A DNA stretch of 35,127 bases from OLB16 sp964422415 (GTDB lineage: Bacteria; Hinthialibacterota; Hinthialibacteria; OLB16): assembly GCA_964422415.1 (NCBI GenBank), contig CAYRBI010000044.1, forward strand, positions 1 to 35,127. Reading direction: 5' to 3'. Position numbers and translations under genes: made by a program. Below the pieces are notes generated by a model. The model did no database searches. It had not been told where the DNA came from and worked only from the letters and a program-made list of their open reading frames with translations. This document shows positions 7,608-16,508 of this stretch, in pieces (within the stretch, counting starts at the first letter, position 1; each line of letters begins with the position of its first letter).

Positions 7608-9441
7608 ATGGGTTCCTTGAAAAGGCGTGATTTCCTGCAGGAGACGGGGGCTGTGGTGTTTACGGGGGGGATGATGGGCTGGAGCACTGNNNNNNNNNNC
7701 TTTCGCGTCCTCGAGTCGGATGGAAAAAGTAGGATGTCCCTGTATTACTCGCCGGCCGCCAGTCCGTCCCTAGACCGTCACGACCTTCTCCCCCCTCGCG
7801 CCGCAGATCGGGCAGCCCCCGGGGGCCCCCGACTCGCCGGGGGGGCTGATGGGCTGGAGCACTGCTCTAGCACAGGATGAAGTTGCGGCCGTGAATGACC
7901 AGCCTCTGGGAAGGGGTTTGATGGTTGAGCCACTGGCTTGTGATACCTTTGTTTACGGTTCGACGCCGGGAGGGATAGCCGCTGCGGTAGAGGCCGCACG
8001 CCATGGAGAGAAGGTGATCTTGGCGTGCCCTAAGCCCTATCCTGGTGGTATGGCGGCGAGTGGTTTATGCACCACCGATGCAGTCCGCCGGAATCTCTTT
8101 GGTGGGCTGGTGCATGAGTTTATCGGACGGGTACGAGAGTATTACCTTAAGACTCTTGGAGAGAATCATCCGGATTGGCCCTTGTGCCAAGAGGGATGGT
8201 TCTATGAACCCTCGGTAGCTGAGCGCTGTTTCCGTGACATGCTGGAGCAAGAAGAAAGTCTTGAGTGGATGCCTGAATTGTGGCTGGTGTCAGTGAAGAT
8301 AGAGGGACGGTTTATTCAATCGGTCCGCTTGGAGGGGCTTTCAAATGAGTTATATGATGTAAGCGCGCGGACCTTCATTGACGCCACATATGAGGGTGAT
8401 CTGGCGGACAAGGCTGGAGTGCCCAGCCGGGTGGGGCGCGAGGGACGGGAGGAGTATGGCGAGTCCAAGGCCGGGATCCACTACATGAATTGGCATACCG
8501 GCGAGGAGATCGTGACTCCCCAATCAGGTGAGCCTTCCATTGGGATTCAAGCCTATTGTGCGCGCACCATCATGACGGATGTTCCACAACACAGGATACC
8601 CATAGTCAAGCCAGCCGACTATGAACAGCATTATCAGGATTATGTTCCCCTGATCGAGGATTTCCGGACTGGACGGGTGACACAGATCAATCCGATTCTA
8701 CCGTTACGCAAGATGCCTAATGGAAGATACGAGGTGAATGGAAATATTGAGGCCTTGACCTCTCCCAATTGTCCCGGTATCAGTTGGGCTTATCCCACGG
8801 CGGACCGTCACATGCGTCAAGCCCTGGATCTTTTTCATATCAATCATGTTGCCGGGTTGGTCTATTTTCTCCAGACCGATTCTCATGTCCCAGGAGAGAT
8901 ACAGTTGCGGGCTAAGGAATTGGGATTGCATGACCAGGAGTTTACGGGTAATGGACACTGGCCATGGCAGATTTATGTCCGTCAAGCCAGGCGCATTGAG
9001 GGGCGTGCGATTTTGACCCAACACAGTTTTACGGTGGAACCATCGGCTGGGCATACCCCCCGCGTTATGGATCCCATTGCAATGGGTGAGCACTCCTTTG
9101 ATGTCCATCCCTGCCATGACCGGCGTTGGATGGTGGATGGCTTCATGGAGGGTGTCTTGTGGTATCCGCATAAGGCCAGTGGCCCCGCGCAACCGGGACA
9201 AATTCCATATGGTGCGATACTTCCTAAAAATGTAGACAATCTGCTTGTTCCGGTGGCGCTGTCATGCACTCATATCGCGATGTCGGTGCTGCGTATGGAG
9301 CCAGTGTGGATGACCACCGGTCAAGTTGCTGGATTCGCGGCCTCTCTGGCGCACCAGCAGCATTCAGCTGTGAGTGAAGTGGACCCGTGTATTATATCGA
9401 AAACTTTGGGAATTCCGACTGAACCGTCCCAAGGAGGTTGA
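7608..9441 (+). CDS. Tat-exported FAD-dependent oxidoreductase (PF12831 type), interrupted by an assembly artefact
   Basis: The 5' part (ATG 7608, GGAGGAG 8 bases upstream) gives KRRDFLQETGAVVF, a twin-arginine signal, then runs into ten Ns. The rest resumes after a second copy of the same sequence, at 7865. Removing 175 bases (one repeat copy plus everything between) leaves 1659 bases, exactly 553 codons, and restores MGWSTALAQ as the signal end. The mature part has the FAD-binding segment VYGSTPGGIAAAVEAAR and the C-terminal NVDNLLVPVALSCTHIAMS typical of this family. It would act in the periplasm with a bound flavin, probably on a sugar or carbohydrate-linked substrate, judging by its neighbours. 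Its stop codon lies just ahead of the next gene's GTG, so the two are probably co-transcribed. Confidence 0.85.
7664..7689 (+). repeat. Left copy of a 26-base direct repeat flanking the sequence gap
   Basis: Seven Gs followed by TGATGGGCTGGAGCACTG after one variable base; ends directly at the first N. It matches 7839-7864 with one mismatch and reads as the unmerged end of one contig. Confidence 0.85.
7690..7838. other. Scaffold gap (10 Ns) plus ~139 bases of foreign, GC-rich sequence
   Basis: Ns occupy 7690-7699. The following 139 bases are much richer in G and C than the surroundings and end in a homopolymer G run shared with the true gene. Excising this piece with one repeat copy restores an in-frame Tat oxidoreductase, so it is best read as misjoined sequence rather than a biological insertion. 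Confidence 0.8.
7770..7845 (-). pseudogene. Fragment of a foreign gene end with a CxxC motif (within misjoined sequence)
   Basis: On the minus strand one frame reads GESGAPGGCPICGARGEKV and then VTV and a TAG stop at 7770-7772. CPICG looks like half of a zinc ribbon at a protein C-terminus. The fragment is only about 22 codons long and sits inside sequence that probably does not belong to this genome. Chance is possible. Confidence 0.3.
7839..7864 (+). repeat. Right copy of the 26-base direct repeat flanking the sequence gap
   Basis: Differs from 7664-7689 at one base directly after the G7 run. The reading frame of the oxidoreductase continues correctly from this copy. Confidence 0.85.
9431..9437 (+). 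promoter_or_regulatory. Shine-Dalgarno site that sets the GTG start of the next gene
   Basis: AAGGAGG lies inside the last codons of the oxidoreductase gene. It abuts a TTG at 9438 with no spacer but stands six bases before GTG 9444, so the GTG is the likely start. Confidence 0.75.
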
Positions 9442-9443
9442 AA

Positions 9444-11420
9444 GTGCGTCGATATACGCAGTTGATCGTAATGGTTGTGATTGTCTTCCAAGGATCAGGA
9501 GTTTTTGGAGAGGCTAATCCACAATTTCAGCGCTCCATTCCCGTACCGTTACCTGGTCATCCCGGTAATATATTCCTGGAGGATGAGGAGATAACGATTC
9601 CAATGTCCTCGAAAATATGTGTGGGAGAGAAATGGCGTGTCTTGGATGATTGCTCGACAGTAATTAGAGAAGGTGAGGTGAGTGAGAAACAAGCAGCTGA
9701 AGTACTCCTTCCTGTTGGAAAACTTGGAATAGGCTGGTACCGGATTGAGTTTCTAAATGATCAGGGGAAAGTCATGAAGATGACTACGGCGGCTGTGTTG
9801 GCTCGTTTGGCCGCGCCCACACCGGAGGACTCCCCAGTATGTATCGATGGTGCATTGTCTTGGCAACCGGAGAAAAAGGTCGGCGAGCGTGAGCAACATG
9901 CGAACTTGGCCACGCTGGCGGGCGCCAATTGGATCCGGGACCGTCTCAGATGGAGTGATATTCAACCCGCTGAGGAGGTCTTCGCGGGAGAGACTGTGTA
10001 CGATCGACTTGCGAAGATTCAGACCAACCTTGGATTACATGTCCTTCAGGTATTTCATGGTTCACCTGCATGGGCGCGATTGGAGAATTATGGATGTTTG
10101 CCCACGGATCTACGGATTGTTTTTGAATTCTGTAAGGCGTTGTCGGAAAGATTCAAGGGAACAGTACAGGCCTGGGAACCTTGGAACGAGGCCAATGCCA
10201 CCAATTTCGGCGGATTGGTAATTGATGAGATGTGCTCTTATCAAAAGGCGGCGTATCTTGGTTTCAAAGCGGGAGATGCGGACATCACGGTCGGTTGGCA
10301 ACCCATTGGCGGGGTGAATGTAACCGCCCAGACCGGGGGAATCCTTGCTAATGAAACATGGCCCTATTATGACACCTATAATCTGCACTCCTATGATACC
10401 GCCGACAGCTATGAGCGTTTATGGCAGCCGGCTCGTGAAGCCGCGTGTGGTAGACCGATGTGGGTGACTGAATCTGACCGTGGAATGAATGCTGATCCGT
10501 CTTCGGAGATGGGCGATTTCACTCCTGAATACGATATGCTCAAGGCCAAATTCATCGCGCAGTCCTTTGCATGTAGCCTTCATGCGGGTGCGCAACGGCA
10601 TTTCCATTTCCTTCTAGGACATTACATGGAACAAAATAACAAGATTCAATTTGGCTTACTCCGGCGGGACTTAACTCCCCGGCCAGGTTATGTGGCGTTG
10701 GCTGCTGTGGGACGCTTTCTGGCGGGAGCGAAATGCTTGGGACGGTTGACCATCGGGAATCAGCCTGATGTGTATGTGATTGCCTTCCATGGATTTCCAG
10801 ATGGGCGGGAGCGCGATGTGTTGGTGGCCTGGACCGAGCAGTGTGGCGATTGGGATCAACGTGGGCGAGCGTTGTATGAGTGGCAGGCACCCAATGACCT
10901 GACTGTAGATGCTGTATTTGACTACCTCGGACGACCGTTAGAAAAAAAGGTTCCAGGTAATTTGACATCCTCGCCAGTCTTCATTTTATTACCTTCGGGC
11001 GAGGCTGGAAAGTTTCCTTTAGCAAGTCCTTCCCTGGCTAATGTCCGTATGGATAAACCCACATCCATTGTTCTTCAATTAGTTATGCCTGAGAGATTAC
11101 GGTCGACTAAAGTGGAGGGATGGACTGAAATCAACGACCGTGCTGTTCCGGCCACAAAAGAAACTGAAATTAAGATCGTTGCATACAATTTCGGTGTCCA
11201 TACAGTGACGGGAAATGTCTCCGTGGAATCACTCCCAAAAGGATGGGGTTTAGGCTTTAAACAAGTGGATATGACTTTGGAGTCCATGCAGAGTAGGGAG
11301 ATACAAACCACAATCAAAGGCACCGGAATTGTGGATACTGACGTTGAGAATGAATGGATCCGGATTCGAGGAAACTTTGATGAGGGGGACAGGCCCTGTC
11401 TGGCATTCCGGGTGAAATAA
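9444..11420 (+). CDS. Secreted clan GH-A glycoside hydrolase (GH39/GH5-like)
   Basis: The 658-residue protein begins with a signal peptide (MRRYTQLIVMVVIVFQGSGVFG). A ~100-residue beta-rich N-terminal region precedes a TIM-barrel domain. The motif WEPWNEAN places a likely acid/base at Glu249, and WVTESDRG a likely nucleophile at Glu343, the arrangement of retaining clan GH-A enzymes such as GH39 and GH5. After ~430 come beta-rich segments, ending in a stretch (VTGNVSVESLPKGWGLGF) that resembles immunoglobulin-like NEW3-type domains. The GTG start two bases after the oxidoreductase stop implies translational coupling, so the two exported proteins probably serve one pathway. The exact family and sugar are not resolved. 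Confidence 0.72.
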   Translation: MRRYTQLIVMVVIVFQGSGVFGEANPQFQRSIPVPLPGHPGNIFLEDEEITIPMSSKICVGEKWRVLDDCSTVIREGEVSEKQAAEVLLPVGKLGIGWYRIEFLNDQGKVMKMTTAAVLARLAAPTPEDSPVCIDGALSWQPEKKVGEREQHANLATLAGANWIRDRLRWSDIQPAEEVFAGETVYDRLAKIQTNLGLHVLQVFHGSPAWARLENYGCLPTDLRIVFEFCKALSERFKGTVQAWEPWNEANATNFGGLVIDEMCSYQKAAYLGFKAGDADITVGWQPIGGVNVTAQTGGILANETWPYYDTYNLHSYDTADSYERLWQPAREAACGRPMWVTESDRGMNADPSSEMGDFTPEYDMLKAKFIAQSFACSLHAGAQRHFHFLLGHYMEQNNKIQFGLLRRDLTPRPGYVALAAVGRFLAGAKCLGRLTIGNQPDVYVIAFHGFPDGRERDVLVAWTEQCGDWDQRGRALYEWQAPNDLTVDAVFDYLGRPLEKKVPGNLTSSPVFILLPSGEAGKFPLASPSLANVRMDKPTSIVLQLVMPERLRSTKVEGWTEINDRAVPATKETEIKIVAYNFGVHTVTGNVSVESLPKGWGLGFKQVDMTLESMQSREIQTTIKGTGIVDTDVENEWIRIRGNFDEGDRPCLAFRVK

Positions 11421-11450
11421 AGCCATGGATAAGATAGAGTGGGGAGACTC

Positions 11451-12200
11451 TTAGAGGTGCGCTTTAGAAGTGTAGTGACTCCAGACACCACCGATAGTTA
11501 TAGCCTCGGGAGCGTACCAGTGAAGGATGGCTCCGGTGATAGCAAACACAACCGCCAACCACAGAAAGGGAAAGAAGGTCTTGGTAAGGGCTGATTCTAA
11601 CCAGTAATGTTGTTCGATATGCTGGAACCGGTGATAGAGCGCCATACACAGGACTCCATCCAGCATCATTTCCGCAAGAAGAGCTGGTGCGGTGATGATA
11701 AAGTAGATGGAAGCGGTTAGGGCCGAACCGATGGCTATGATAATTGTGAGCACGACAACAAAATCCTCGAAATCGAAATCAAGAGATTCAAGTGAAACTG
11801 AATCATTCGTGATCTCCTTCTCCAATTCAGTATATTCTCTGTGATGTGATGACGGTATCATGGAGTGATAAGTGTCCGATAATAAAAAGGGATCTACTTC
11901 CTCAATTGTATCAGTAGAAGGCTGATATTGCATCCGGTAGTAGAGAATCCATAACCATAGAAATATAAGGAATGCGACATACGCGCCAAATACCGCCAGT
12001 GGATAACGTAGTACCATTGAGTGGAATCCGAGTTCATAAAGTGCAACGGAAGTAAGAAATCCACACAACGCGGTTCCGCATAAAATCACAAACATCTGCA
12101 AGCGTGGAGTTCCATGATGGCGTATATACACATGCACACGCTTGAGCATCAATGAACGCTTGAATTGTCTATGATTATCCATAAGTGTAATTGCTCCCAT
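11451..12200 (-). CDS. Unknown four-helix membrane protein
   Basis: I do not recognise this 249-residue protein. Hydrophobic segments at ~34-56, 64-88, 146-178 and 208-229 suggest four or five membrane crossings. A polar, acidic loop (~95-145, containing DFDFEDF) lies between the second and third. The N-terminus is basic. It starts 21 bases after the stop of the zinc-ribbon membrane protein gene and is probably in the same transcript. ATG 12200 has no clear ribosome site; ATG 12182 has GGAG 11 bases upstream and may be the true start. Base composition is AT-richer than the flanking enzyme genes. Confidence 0.72.
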   Translation of the reverse strand: MGAITLMDNHRQFKRSLMLKRVHVYIRHHGTPRLQMFVILCGTALCGFLTSVALYELGFHSMVLRYPLAVFGAYVAFLIFLWLWILYYRMQYQPSTDTIEEVDPFLLSDTYHSMIPSSHHREYTELEKEITNDSVSLESLDFDFEDFVVVLTIIIAIGSALTASIYFIITAPALLAEMMLDGVLCMALYHRFQHIEQHYWLESALTKTFFPFLWLAVVFAITGAILHWYAPEAITIGGVWSHYTSKAHL

Positions 12201-12221
12201 ACGTGGAATGATAGGATAATT

Positions 12222-13307
12222 CTACGCAATCTCCTTTTCGGTTCCGCAATGCTCACAATAAGAAAGGAGGGAGTGCCTGATCTTGTGACAGTGATCACAT
12301 GTTTCATAAAGAACCGTACCGCAGGAAGGACAGGTGTAGGGAATGTCACCGCTGGAAAGATTATCTTGGGGGAGAATCTTGTTGACAGTACGCCGGGTCC
12401 AAAACAGATATTTACGTGGACCAATCCGGATTGGATACTCACAGACTGGACAGAGAAAACGTTCGTAGGCCTCGCGATATTGTTTCACGAGCCATGAGGT
12501 CTTGGGATATGCAATCATCCTGATCAAGTAAATGAGGAGTTGACCCACAACCAGCAGCAATCCGAATGTAACGGCATACTTAAAACAACGTGAGGGGAAG
12601 TAATCATGGACTACAATTCCAGTCTTTACGAGAGTTGCTCCACCAAAGGCGAGAATGAGTGGGAAATAGATGGTACCGCGCCACTTGATCAGGACATAAC
12701 CGGCGCAAAAGAGAAGAGGAAGAAGAATCGCGAGTTGAAAGAAGGCCAATAGAAGGCGATGCTTGTGTGTGAGTGTATTGAATTCCGCTCTGGCGGGTTC
12801 CCTCTTTTTCTCAATATCCTCATCAAGTTGCCGTTTCTCATCTTCCAGCGCAATCTTCCTCGAAAGCAGACTTGATATCTCTTGATATAGGGATTGATAA
12901 CTTTTTTGACTGTCGAGGAAATGTGAGAGGCTGCTGGATAATTCCGCATTCTCGGATTCAGGCAGGGGTATCTGTTTCTCAATGCTGAGCTTTTGAAGTT
13001 CCAGGAGCTGATTGATAGTGTGTTGAAGGTTATCGGAACTGTCTCCAACTTGCTGTTGTTGTTCACGTTTGGAGGCAATCTCTCTCTCATAATTTTCAAT
13101 TTCCTTTTTCAGGTCGCCTTGTTTTTGTATGAGCGTGAAATCAATATACCTCCGTTCAATTTCTCCATAGTTGGGTCCCTCAATGGAAACAATATCTTGC
13201 ATCAAGAATCCAAGAAGCCAAAAGATAAGGACTCCAAGTACGATTGTGAAGAATCGAATCAAGAGGCGGATGCCCCACGTTCCTGAAGTTGCTCTGTCAC
13301 TCATCAT
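12222..13307 (-). CDS. Unknown membrane protein with coiled coil and C-terminal zinc ribbons
   Basis: The 361-residue product has a membrane segment at ~12-36, a long heptad-rich stretch at ~48-175 (glutamate-, lysine- and glutamine-rich, likely coiled coil), hydrophobic segments at ~187-207, 212-232 and 244-264, then a cysteine-rich tail. The Cys pairs are 286/289 (CPVC), 326/329 (CPSC), 337/340 (CDHC) and 351/354 (CEHC), enough for two zinc sites. GGGAGGT lies a few bases before the double ATG (13307 or 13304). No function is assigned. A membrane-anchored scaffold whose cytosolic zinc ribbon recruits a partner is one reading. It is paired with the downstream membrane protein and points away from the sialidase-like gene. 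Confidence 0.78.
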   Translation of the reverse strand: MMSDRATSGTWGIRLLIRFFTIVLGVLIFWLLGFLMQDIVSIEGPNYGEIERRYIDFTLIQKQGDLKKEIENYEREIASKREQQQQVGDSSDNLQHTINQLLELQKLSIEKQIPLPESENAELSSSLSHFLDSQKSYQSLYQEISSLLSRKIALEDEKRQLDEDIEKKREPARAEFNTLTHKHRLLLAFFQLAILLPLLFCAGYVLIKWRGTIYFPLILAFGGATLVKTGIVVHDYFPSRCFKYAVTFGLLLVVGQLLIYLIRMIAYPKTSWLVKQYREAYERFLCPVCEYPIRIGPRKYLFWTRRTVNKILPQDNLSSGDIPYTCPSCGTVLYETCDHCHKIRHSLLSYCEHCGTEKEIA

Positions 13308-13524
13308 CTACACCTCCCGGACGGATGCATACAGTATGAGGTTAAGAACAAGCTGAATTGTCATAAGAAAGTAGTCCATTCTGAAGCGACGGTCAATAGG
13401 ATAATCTGTGCTATGAAAATGAAGGCTGATTCTCCTATTGAAATGGGAGAAAAAAGAGATTGATCTGGAGATTTGATAAGAATAACATGGTATTCATAAT
13501 CCCAATATGTGAAAGGCATGGAAC

Positions 13525-14826
13525 ATGGTCCGTTACATGAAAGAGCTCCTGTGTGTGTGTGTCTTGATTTCCCTCTTTTCCATCGATGTATCGGCTGGTT
13601 GGAAACCTCACCGTATCAGGGAAAGAAATGGTGATGCGGGGTGTTTCAGTATTTCAGCCAGCTTTCAAATCGTGACAGAGACTTGGGAACGGGTTACTGC
13701 GGTCCCCTATATTGTGTATATGCCGGAAAAGGACCGTCTCCTCATGCTCCTGAGTTGTGATTATCCCCACCAGGCGATGATTGTACGGAGTGATGATCAT
13801 GGTGATCATTGGTCCACCCCGAAGTTTGTTCATACTGGTACGGATGGGCTACCGGATACGGGCATGGGAACCGCGCTGGCCTATTTGGGGGAAGGGAAGG
13901 TGACCCTGACAGCGAATCATCGCTGGTTTAGCGAGGATTATGGTGTTACATGGAATTCTCTCGGACCAATACCTTCGGCACCGGAGGGAAAGACCTGGAA
14001 CGTATGGGATCCACTTTTCATTGACCGTGATAGAAAGACCGGAAAAATATGCCGCCTCCTTGAAACCGGTTACACAATGGATACTGCGCGCTGGGAATCT
14101 GGTGCGGGTCCGGGATATTCACAAGGTTATATACGCAGTAGCACGGATGAGGGCCGGACATGGTCTACGGCAATTAAAATTCCGGAATGGTATGGTGTCA
14201 GTGAAGTTGCTCTAGCCCGGGCAACGAATGGAGACCTGGTAGCATCCTGCCGGACAGACAAACCCGAGGATTTTGTGGAAACAATGGATCATTATGAAGG
14301 CCTGGCGGTATCGATCTCCAAAGATAATGGGAAAACATGGTCAGCATTGAATCGATTGTATGCCTGGGGACGGCATCACCCATGTATGGTGGTCATGCCG
14401 GATGGCAAGATGGTTATGACCTATGTAGTACGCAAAGGCTACACCACGAGTGGCGATGAGTATGCCCGTTTTGGTATTGAGGCCGTTGTCAGTGTTGATA
14501 ACGGACAAACCTGGGACCTCGATCACCGTTATCTTCTGCAGCACTGGAATGCCAACCGGCTGGACGAGAATAGCTGGTGGGCCAGCAGCCAGGCGACTTC
14601 AACCATCTTGTTACCAGACGGATCACTGGTGACGGCATTTGGCACGGGTTATCGTAGCCAGACCGGAGAGAAGGGCCCAGCCCCGCGTGATGTTGGACTA
14701 ATCCGTTGGAGACTCATTGACCACTCCATCAACTCGGACAACAGAATTCGCGCGGCATCCTATGATTCAGATATACGCAACGTCTTTGATCCAGATATCT
14801 GTGGGGGTGGTGAACCGGTTGATTGA
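13525..14826 (+). CDS. Secreted sialidase-like (BNR/Asp-box) protein
   Basis: The 433-residue product has a signal peptide (KELLCVCVLISLFSIDVSA) and a beta-propeller marked by five Asp boxes of the form S-x-D-x-G-x-x-W at ~89-96, 136-143, 206-213, 265-272 and 323-330. This is the hallmark of the sialidase/neuraminidase superfamily, whose members cut terminal sialic or related acids. The arginine triad and Tyr/Glu pair needed for sialidase activity cannot be assigned safely, and many Asp-box proteins in environmental bacteria have other substrates or only bind glycans. ATG 13525 follows AAAGG. Its stop precedes the next hydrolase start by 77 bases, so both may share a transcript. Confidence 0.82.
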   Translation: MVRYMKELLCVCVLISLFSIDVSAGWKPHRIRERNGDAGCFSISASFQIVTETWERVTAVPYIVYMPEKDRLLMLLSCDYPHQAMIVRSDDHGDHWSTPKFVHTGTDGLPDTGMGTALAYLGEGKVTLTANHRWFSEDYGVTWNSLGPIPSAPEGKTWNVWDPLFIDRDRKTGKICRLLETGYTMDTARWESGAGPGYSQGYIRSSTDEGRTWSTAIKIPEWYGVSEVALARATNGDLVASCRTDKPEDFVETMDHYEGLAVSISKDNGKTWSALNRLYAWGRHHPCMVVMPDGKMVMTYVVRKGYTTSGDEYARFGIEAVVSVDNGQTWDLDHRYLLQHWNANRLDENSWWASSQATSTILLPDGSLVTAFGTGYRSQTGEKGPAPRDVGLIRWRLIDHSINSDNRIRAASYDSDIRNVFDPDICGGGEPVD

Positions 14827-14903
14827 ATACCCGCCAGTGTGAAAATATTCCATGCGGCACATATAGAAGAACGTATAGTGACTACCCAATGGAGGATATG
14901 AAG

Positions 14904-16376
14904 ATGACAACTGCTCTCCACTTGCTACCAGAGAATACGAAGTTCTTTGAATTCCGGGGAAAACCGGTCATGCTTGTCACCGCGACAGAGCATTATGGCG
15001 CGGTATTGAACAGGCCTTTTGACTTCGAGAAGTACCTCCGCCATGCCGTCGAAACAGGGAATACACTGACAAGATTGTTTGTACTTTTCCGTGAGCTTCA
15101 GAGCGCCAGCAATCCATACTCAACCTGCAAACCGGAATCACCCGATTATATCGCGCCATTTCTCCGCACTGGTTCAGCCACGGCATTAGATGGGCAGTCA
15201 AAATATGATCTCGATCAATGGAATCCAGAATTCTTCGAACGTCTTCACAAGTTTCTCGGATTAGCCTCGGAACTGGGTATCATGGTGGAGGTTGTACTTC
15301 TGAGTAACACCTATGCTCCCAACATCTGGGACCTGAACCCACTTAATGGAGCCAATAATACCAATGGATTACCGGTGATTCCGTGGCACGACTATATGAC
15401 TCTCCGCCATCCTCGCGTAAATGAATACCAGCTACGGCATGTCCGTAAAATGATTGAGGAAACCAACCGTTATGACAACATCCTCTATGAAATATGCAAT
15501 GAGCCAGGAGGTTGGCCGGAAAATGACAAAGGATTACCCACAGTTGAGGAGGTAAACCGATGGCAGGAGGAGATCGCTCGTGTCATTCGTGAAACCGAGG
15601 CAAACCTTCCCACCCGGCATTTGATTGGTGGCCAAATGGCCTTCAATTATGAACCCTTCGAACACTCAGCTTCAAAATGCTTTTTAAATCCAGTCCTTGA
15701 TGTAGTAAATATTCATCCCTTACCCAATATCACCTACTCTGGAAAAGTCTATGACATGGGAGTCTTTATGTCGAAACAACTCTGTCTCAAACCCTTCCGT
15801 GATTTCTGTCTGGACACATTGAACGAGAAGAAACCATTAAACATGGACGAGGACAATATAGCCAGTCAATACAAGGATAAGGATGGCTGGACTATTCATC
15901 GGAAACGGGCTTGGACCGCGCTGATGTGTGGGGCGCATTATGACTACATTGATTTCTCGATCATCAATTACTGCGAGACCGGTACTGAGAAATCCCGCGC
16001 GCATATACGCGCATGGATTAACCACTTATCACGCTTCATGCACACTCTGGACTTAAGAAAGGCAAAGCCACTTCCAGATATTATCCCTGATGTTCCTGAG
16101 TACATCTGTGGATGTGCGTTTGGTATTCCAGGAAATGATTATGCCATCTATCTGGCGGACAGCCGGGAATTGGGAATTGGGGGATGTGGAAATCCTGTCC
16201 AACTGGATCTCGGTTTGCGTGTTCAGCAGGACTCGTATTTGATGGCTGCCTTCTCACCCGTAACCGGCCAATACTCACCCTGGCTTCCAGTTTCATCGGA
16301 TGGCCATCTCAAAATCACGACTCCCGTTTTCCAGAATGATCTGGTGTTACGTATTACCAAGAGGGACCGGGCATGA
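14904..16376 (+). CDS. Clan GH-A glycoside hydrolase (cellulase-like fold), apparently without signal peptide
   Basis: A 490-residue TIM-barrel-type hydrolase. LYEICNEPGG places the likely acid/base at Glu200, and NMDEDN a candidate nucleophile at Glu316. The segment at ~30-200 shows barrel strands (TLTRLFVLFREL, IMVEVVLLSNTY). A C-terminal beta-rich part (~400-490) fits the small sandwich common in GH5-like enzymes. The start was set at ATG 14904 because GGAGG (14891-14895) lies 8 bases upstream; the frame extends back to a TTG at 14823 without a ribosome site. Neither start yields a signal peptide, so the enzyme may act in the cytoplasm on imported oligosaccharides, unlike its exported neighbours. 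The specific GH family is uncertain. Confidence 0.72.
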   Translation: MTTALHLLPENTKFFEFRGKPVMLVTATEHYGAVLNRPFDFEKYLRHAVETGNTLTRLFVLFRELQSASNPYSTCKPESPDYIAPFLRTGSATALDGQSKYDLDQWNPEFFERLHKFLGLASELGIMVEVVLLSNTYAPNIWDLNPLNGANNTNGLPVIPWHDYMTLRHPRVNEYQLRHVRKMIEETNRYDNILYEICNEPGGWPENDKGLPTVEEVNRWQEEIARVIRETEANLPTRHLIGGQMAFNYEPFEHSASKCFLNPVLDVVNIHPLPNITYSGKVYDMGVFMSKQLCLKPFRDFCLDTLNEKKPLNMDEDNIASQYKDKDGWTIHRKRAWTALMCGAHYDYIDFSIINYCETGTEKSRAHIRAWINHLSRFMHTLDLRKAKPLPDIIPDVPEYICGCAFGIPGNDYAIYLADSRELGIGGCGNPVQLDLGLRVQQDSYLMAAFSPVTGQYSPWLPVSSDGHLKITTPVFQNDLVLRITKRDRA

Positions 16377-16396
16377 GATGTGAGTAAAAAAATGAA

Positions 16397-16480
16397 AGCC
16401 CGTTGAAAATGGTGTCTCTTGATGTTTAGCAGGATTCCCATAGTAAAGGGAACGTGATGTTTATCCATTTTCAACGGGCT
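16397..16480. terminator. Long-loop inverted repeat between convergent genes
   Basis: Arms 16397-16412 and 16465-16480 are perfect 16-base reverse complements separated by 52 bases. They lie between the stops of the GH-A hydrolase and the converging CotH gene. The long loop argues against a simple intrinsic terminator; it may still end or stabilise transcripts. Confidence 0.5.
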
Positions 16481-16508
16481 ATAGATATTGATAGCCCTTA
16501 CAGAGATG

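Noticed and set aside
7690..7838. Insertion element in the oxidoreductase gene
   Set aside because: No terminal inverted repeats or transposase, and the N run plus overlapping flank point to a misassembly.
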